Positions 61,133 to 64,000 of a DNA stretch of 64,000 nucleotides are shown piece by piece. The stretch covers positions 1 to 64,000 of the forward strand of contig OMYA01000003.1 in assembly GCA_900315175.1 (NCBI GenBank), read 5' to 3'. Made by a program: the position numbers and the translations under genes. The stretch comes from an uncultured Bacteroidales bacterium. GTDB lineage: Bacteria > Bacteroidota > Bacteroidia > Bacteroidales > F082. Within the stretch, counting starts at the first letter, position 1. Each line of letters begins with the position of its first letter. A model generated the notes under the pieces. That model was not told where the DNA came from. It made no database searches and was given only the letters and a program-made list of their open reading frames with translations.

Positions 61133-62183
61133 ATTTATTATTGTAAATAGATTGCCAATTCTTGTACTCGCGTTTCTTCCAAGGTCCGTTGTGGTACACG
61201 TAAGATGCAATCATCGGGATGACTGTTGTACCTTCGGCGTAGACCATCTGCTGGAGTTTCTCGCTGACCTTGCCCCATGAACCTGCCTCGAGCAATGTTG
61301 ATGATGAGCAGGCGCCGTCGCGGACGTCAGCCACGGTGATCTGGATAGCGTATTTGTGCATTGGCACCTCGTGACCGAGAATCTCAGCGCACACCACTGT
61401 GTCCTGAGCGAAGTTCTTAGGAGTGCCGCCACCGACCATGAACAAGCCTGTCTGTGGGGCAGCCATCTTGATTTCTGTCAGCTCGAGGAAGTCGGCGACA
61501 GAGTCGATGCTCACGTATGGCTTGCCAGCGTGCTTGCGCTCCCACTGGTGCAGACCGATACCGAAACCTGCTGAAGAATCAGAGAATGCCGGGCAGAACA
61601 TCGGGACGCCGCACTCGTAGCATGTCTGGATGAGGCTGTCTTTCTTCACGCCGTGACCTTCATGCAGCCATTTTCCGAGGTTCCACAAGAACTCGCGTGA
61701 TGAGTACGGACGTGGCTCAAGTATGTTGGCAAGCTCGTATGTAGCGTGGTCGCACACCTGAAGCTGTTCCTCGTCGATGTATGTATCATAGATACGGTCG
61801 ATGTAAAGCTCGCGGAGCTTGGTATCCGGCACCACGTTCTCTTTCTCGCCGATATAATGTTTGAAACCGAGAGCCTCGAAGAGGTCCATGTCGATGACTG
61901 AAGCGCCTGTAGAAACGACGACGTCAATCATTTTGTTGCGGACCATGTCGACGTAAACCTGCATACAGCCTGCTGCTGAGGTTGAACCAGCCAATGTGAG
62001 GATGTTGGTGCACTGTTTCTCCTTCACCATCATCATCAAAATGTCAGCGGCGCGGGCAGTGTCACGTGATGTGAATGACATTTCACGCATTGCGTCGATG
62101 ATTTCTGTTGAGTCGTACTTCTTGATGTCGATGTGCTTCACGACATTCTTCAATAAGTCTTTCTTTTCAAGTTTTCTTGCCAT
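61131..62183 (-). CDS. Deoxyhypusine synthase-like protein
   Basis: 350 aa of the deoxyhypusine/homospermidine synthase family. NAD-binding segments: LTLAGSTSAAGCMQVY, IDVVVSTGASVIDMD, FCPAFSDSSAGFGIG, FMVGGGTPKNF. The catalytic lysine region EAGSWGKVSEK is intact (Lys about 305), matching the SWGK of eukaryotic enzymes. Bacteria lack hypusinated eIF5A, so homospermidine formation from putrescine or spermidine, or modification of another protein, is more likely; this is inference. First gene of the unit with hutI; its own -7 box is divergent from that of the thioredoxin gene. Confidence 0.88.
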   Translation of the reverse strand: MARKLEKKDLLKNVVKHIDIKKYDSTEIIDAMREMSFTSRDTARAADILMMMVKEKQCTNILTLAGSTSAAGCMQVYVDMVRNKMIDVVVSTGASVIDMDLFEALGFKHYIGEKENVVPDTKLRELYIDRIYDTYIDEEQLQVCDHATYELANILEPRPYSSREFLWNLGKWLHEGHGVKKDSLIQTCYECGVPMFCPAFSDSSAGFGIGLHQWERKHAGKPYVSIDSVADFLELTEIKMAAPQTGLFMVGGGTPKNFAQDTVVCAEILGHEVPMHKYAIQITVADVRDGACSSSTLLEAGSWGKVSEKLQQMVYAEGTTVIPMIASYVYHNGPWKKREYKNWQSIYNNK

Positions 62184-62222
62184 TTTATTTATATTTTAAT
62201 TGTTATGTTTTCTTTTAATCTG

Positions 62223-62230
62223 CAAAAATA
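62223..62230 (-). promoter_or_regulatory. -7 box of the DHS-like gene and hutI
   Basis: TATTTTTG followed by CAG on the minus strand, 39 nt upstream of the ATG. Confidence 0.65.
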
Positions 62231-62277
62231 CAAAATTAATCATTAAACAACAAAAAAATTAAAAAAATCTGATTGCA

Positions 62278-62297
62278 AATTGCTAATAGCTAATGGC
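62278..62297. repeat. CTAATGGC word repeat, short
   Basis: AATTGCTAATAGCTAATGGC between two divergent promoters. Same word as at 61098 and, inverted, at 23322. Confidence 0.5.
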
Positions 62298-62304
62298 TTT
62301 TTAC

Positions 62305-62312
62305 TATCTTTG
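62305..62312 (+). promoter_or_regulatory. -7 box of the thioredoxin lipoprotein-wbqC operon
   Basis: TATCTTTG followed by CAAAA, 16 nt upstream of the ATG at 62329. Confidence 0.65.
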
Positions 62313-62328
62313 CAAAAAATATTCAAAT

Positions 62329-62814
62329 ATGAAGAAATTATTTATAATTGGACTGGTTATCATCGCGTTTTTATCATCCTGCGGCAGTTCTGACAATAAA
62401 AAAGAAACTAAAAAACAAGACACAACATCTTCAGAATCAACAACTAAAGAAAAAACTTACGTCAAAGTGATGTCGTATAACGACTTTATAAGAAAGGTTT
62501 GGGATTTTGAGGCAAACGCCAGCGAATTCGTTTTCAAAGGCAATCGCCCTTGCGTCATTGACTTCTATGCCACATGGTGCGGTCCTTGCAAGATGGTCGC
62601 CCCTATTTTGGAAAAATTAGCTCAAGAATATGACGGCAAAATCGATTTTTATAAAGTTGACACCGACAAAGAGCAGAAACTCGCTTCTGTGCTGAAAATA
62701 CAATACTTACCAACGGTTTTCTTCGCTAACAGCGGGACTCAGCCTGACAAATCGGTAGGCGCTAAAGATGAGGCATTTTTCCGTGAACAAATCAACAAAC
62801 TGTTAGGTGAATAA
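62329..62814 (+). CDS. Thioredoxin-domain lipoprotein
   Basis: 161 aa from the ATG at 62329; an in-frame ATG at 62293 precedes the promoter. Signal peptide with lipobox SSC (Cys18), a Lys/Ser/Thr linker to about residue 45, then a thioredoxin fold with active site ATWCGPCKM (Cys84, Cys87) and the cis-proline region YLPTVFF. It is probably a periplasm-facing thiol-disulfide protein. It overlaps the WbqC gene by 8 nt. Confidence 0.92.
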   Translation: MKKLFIIGLVIIAFLSSCGSSDNKKETKKQDTTSSESTTKEKTYVKVMSYNDFIRKVWDFEANASEFVFKGNRPCVIDFYATWCGPCKMVAPILEKLAQEYDGKIDFYKVDTDKEQKLASVLKIQYLPTVFFANSGTQPDKSVGAKDEAFFREQINKLLGE

Positions 62815-63427
62815 CATCTTTCCGACATCTTATCTCCCTGGTATTCAGTATGTTGCGCTTTTTTTAAAAAACGAAGCGCCTAAAATCGAATTGTTCGAGA
62901 CATATCAAAAGCAGTCGTGCCGTACCCGTTGTAACGTCATGACTGCCAATGGCTTACAGACTTTGACAGTGCCCATCGTGAAGACCTATGGCAACCACAC
63001 TTTAACCAAGGACATTGCGATAAGCTACCGAGAGCCTTGGCAGCAGATTCACCAGCGTTGTCTCGAGGCTGCATATCGCAAAACGCCTTATTTCGAGTAC
63101 TATTTCTCTTACCTTGAGAAGGCTTTTTCGACAAAATTCGACAGGCTCATCGACCTCAATGAGTTTTGTTTGAAATTCATCCTTAAAGTGTTGAAAATCA
63201 ACAAAGAAATCGTTTACACCGAAGATTTTGAGCCAATCTCAGATGCAAACGATTATCGTGTTTATTTGTCAAAATGGTCGCCAGAAGGCACCAATTTCCC
63301 GAAATATTATCAAGTCTTCGATGACAGGCAGCCTTTCGTGTCAAATTTGTCTGTAATAGACCTTATTTTCAACGAAGGACCCGACACATCCAACTATCTC
63401 TCCACCCTCCCCTCTTTTAACTTTTAA
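62807..63427 (+). CDS. WbqC family protein
   Basis: 206 aa. MNNIFPTSYLPGIQYVALFL, then ELFETYQKQSCRTRCNVMTANG, TLTVPIVKTYG, EPWQQIHQRCLEAAYRKTPYFEYY and KWSPEGTNFPKYYQVFD match the WbqC-like family, found in polysaccharide loci and near signal peptidase genes in Bacteroidota. Enzymatic role not established. The last residues (YLSTLPSFNF) run straight into the TTAACTCT word repeat, so the C-terminus may be shaped by it. Confidence 0.88.
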   Translation: MNNIFPTSYLPGIQYVALFLKNEAPKIELFETYQKQSCRTRCNVMTANGLQTLTVPIVKTYGNHTLTKDIAISYREPWQQIHQRCLEAAYRKTPYFEYYFSYLEKAFSTKFDRLIDLNEFCLKFILKVLKINKEIVYTEDFEPISDANDYRVYLSKWSPEGTNFPKYYQVFDDRQPFVSNLSVIDLIFNEGPDTSNYLSTLPSFNF

Positions 63428-63458
63428 CTCTTAACTCTTAACCCTTAACTCTTTAATC
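63418..63458. repeat. TTAACTC word repeat at a convergent gene end
   Basis: Five near-copies of TTTAACT / CTTAACT directly at the WbqC stop and reaching the stop of the convergent HD gene. Confidence 0.6.
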
Positions 63459-64000
63459 CGGATACGCTATCCTCACATGGTATATGCTCATCAGCTTCTT
63501 TTTCAGCACTTTCTTCGTCATGGTGATGTCGTGGAAGGTGATGTTGGTGTTGTCGAACTGGTTGGCTTTCATCTGACCGTCTATTATGTTGTCGACGAGT
63601 TTGTTGAGCGATTCCTCGGTCTTTTCGCTCATGCTTCGTGAGGCGGCTTCAACGGCGTCGCACATCATCAAAACCGCTGTTTCCTTTGAGAATGGCAGCG
63701 GACCAGGATATTTAAACTCTTCTTCATCAACGCCATCAGGGTTTTCGCGCATTTCCATCTGATAGAAATACTCAGTGCGACGAGTGCCGTGGTGCGTCCT
63801 CACAAAGTCGATAATCTGCTCCGGAATATGGTATTTCCTGCAGATTTCAATACCATCAATAACATGGCTGATGATAATTTGCGCGCTTTCGGCATACGAC
63901 ACATCATCATGAGGATTGTATTTGCCGTTCTGATTTTCAATGAAATAGAACGGATTACGCGTCTTTCCGATATCGTGATACATAGCGCCAGTGCGGACTA
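63453..64000 (-). CDS. HDIG-type phosphohydrolase, partial (C-terminal part)
   Basis: The frame stays open to the window edge (VRTGAMYHDIGKTRNPFYF), so only the last 182 or so codons are present. The HD motif YHDIGK, the later HHGTRRTEYFYQ and VLMMCDAVEAASRSM form the metal-binding HD domain of the 7TM-HD (PgpH-like) family, which degrades c-di-AMP at the membrane in other bacteria. The transmembrane and extracytoplasmic parts would lie beyond 64000. The C-terminus is complete (YHVRIAYPD). Confidence 0.85.
   Translation of the reverse strand, partial: VRTGAMYHDIGKTRNPFYFIENQNGKYNPHDDVSYAESAQIIISHVIDGIEICRKYHIPEQIIDFVRTHHGTRRTEYFYQMEMRENPDGVDEEEFKYPGPLPFSKETAVLMMCDAVEAASRSMSEKTEESLNKLVDNIIDGQMKANQFDNTNITFHDITMTKKVLKKKLMSIYHVRIAYPD

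Overview
The window reads as a chromosome segment of a Bacteroidales-type member of the Bacteroidota, probably an uncultured gut or rumen lineage. Three things point there. About thirty genes carry the Bacteroidota -7 promoter box TAnnTTTG, usually followed by C. Outer-membrane porins, DUF5723 and FISUMP-type lipoproteins and a type IX secretion sorting domain are present. Gene sets and gene order match this phylum (Bacteroidota-type serA, type B L31, DUF4295 beside rpmG, short 287-aa RpoD). I see no rRNA, tRNA, transposase or integrase, so most of the window is core genome. The accessory parts are the CRISPR locus, a possible modified-peptide cluster and an AbiEii-like toxin pair.

Layout. 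1-5.9 kb: porin, DjlA-like co-chaperone, pyruvate phosphate dikinase. 5.9-9.2 kb: the translation operon thrS-infC-rpmI-rplT; infC appears to start at a rare ATA codon. 9.3-15.4 kb: an orphan peptide-binding lipoprotein, a FISUMP lipoprotein, lon and rpmE2. 15.6-19.4 kb: a small orphan gene, then serC-serA-DUF1015. 19.4-24.6 kb: agmatinase-family enzyme, yebC, a conserved secreted protein, gcvT. 24.6-27.6 kb: a DUF5723 outer-membrane protein and its partner lipoprotein. 27.7-31.4 kb: rpsO, pnp, rpoD. 31.7-39.8 kb: a complete type II-C CRISPR-Cas locus (array of 20 repeats, cas2, cas1, cas9, tracrRNA). 40-45 kb: rpe, pepD, a T9SS-exported small protein and a Cthe_2159-like beta-helix protein. 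45-50 kb: rimO, ftsY, DUF4295, rpmG, ftcD. 50-58 kb: AAA/DUF4143 ATPase, a candidate radical-SAM peptide cluster and a three-gene envelope lipoprotein operon. 58-64 kb: AbiEii-type nucleotidyltransferase with a DUF6922-like partner, an XRE regulator behind a long structured leader, hutI, a deoxyhypusine-synthase-like enzyme, a thioredoxin lipoprotein, WbqC, and a truncated HD phosphohydrolase.

How parts work together. The CRISPR system looks functional: Cas9 keeps its RuvC and HNH residues, the tracrRNA anti-repeat pairs with the repeat over 23 bp with a single bulge, and every full repeat contains a Bacteroidota -7 box pointing into the next spacer, so each crRNA may be transcribed from its own repeat. 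The most novel candidate is at 51.5-53.5 kb: a 59-aa peptide with Ser-Asp-Tyr tandem units, a membrane-anchored coiled-coil protein and a radical SAM/SPASM enzyme, all on one strand and closely spaced.

The intergenic DNA is unusual. At least fifteen gaps hold degenerate repeats of a short word that differs from gap to gap, often copied in both orientations so that a hairpin forms. Two further families recur: a REP-like GTCATTTCGA element and a GACAGGATTAACAAGAT element.
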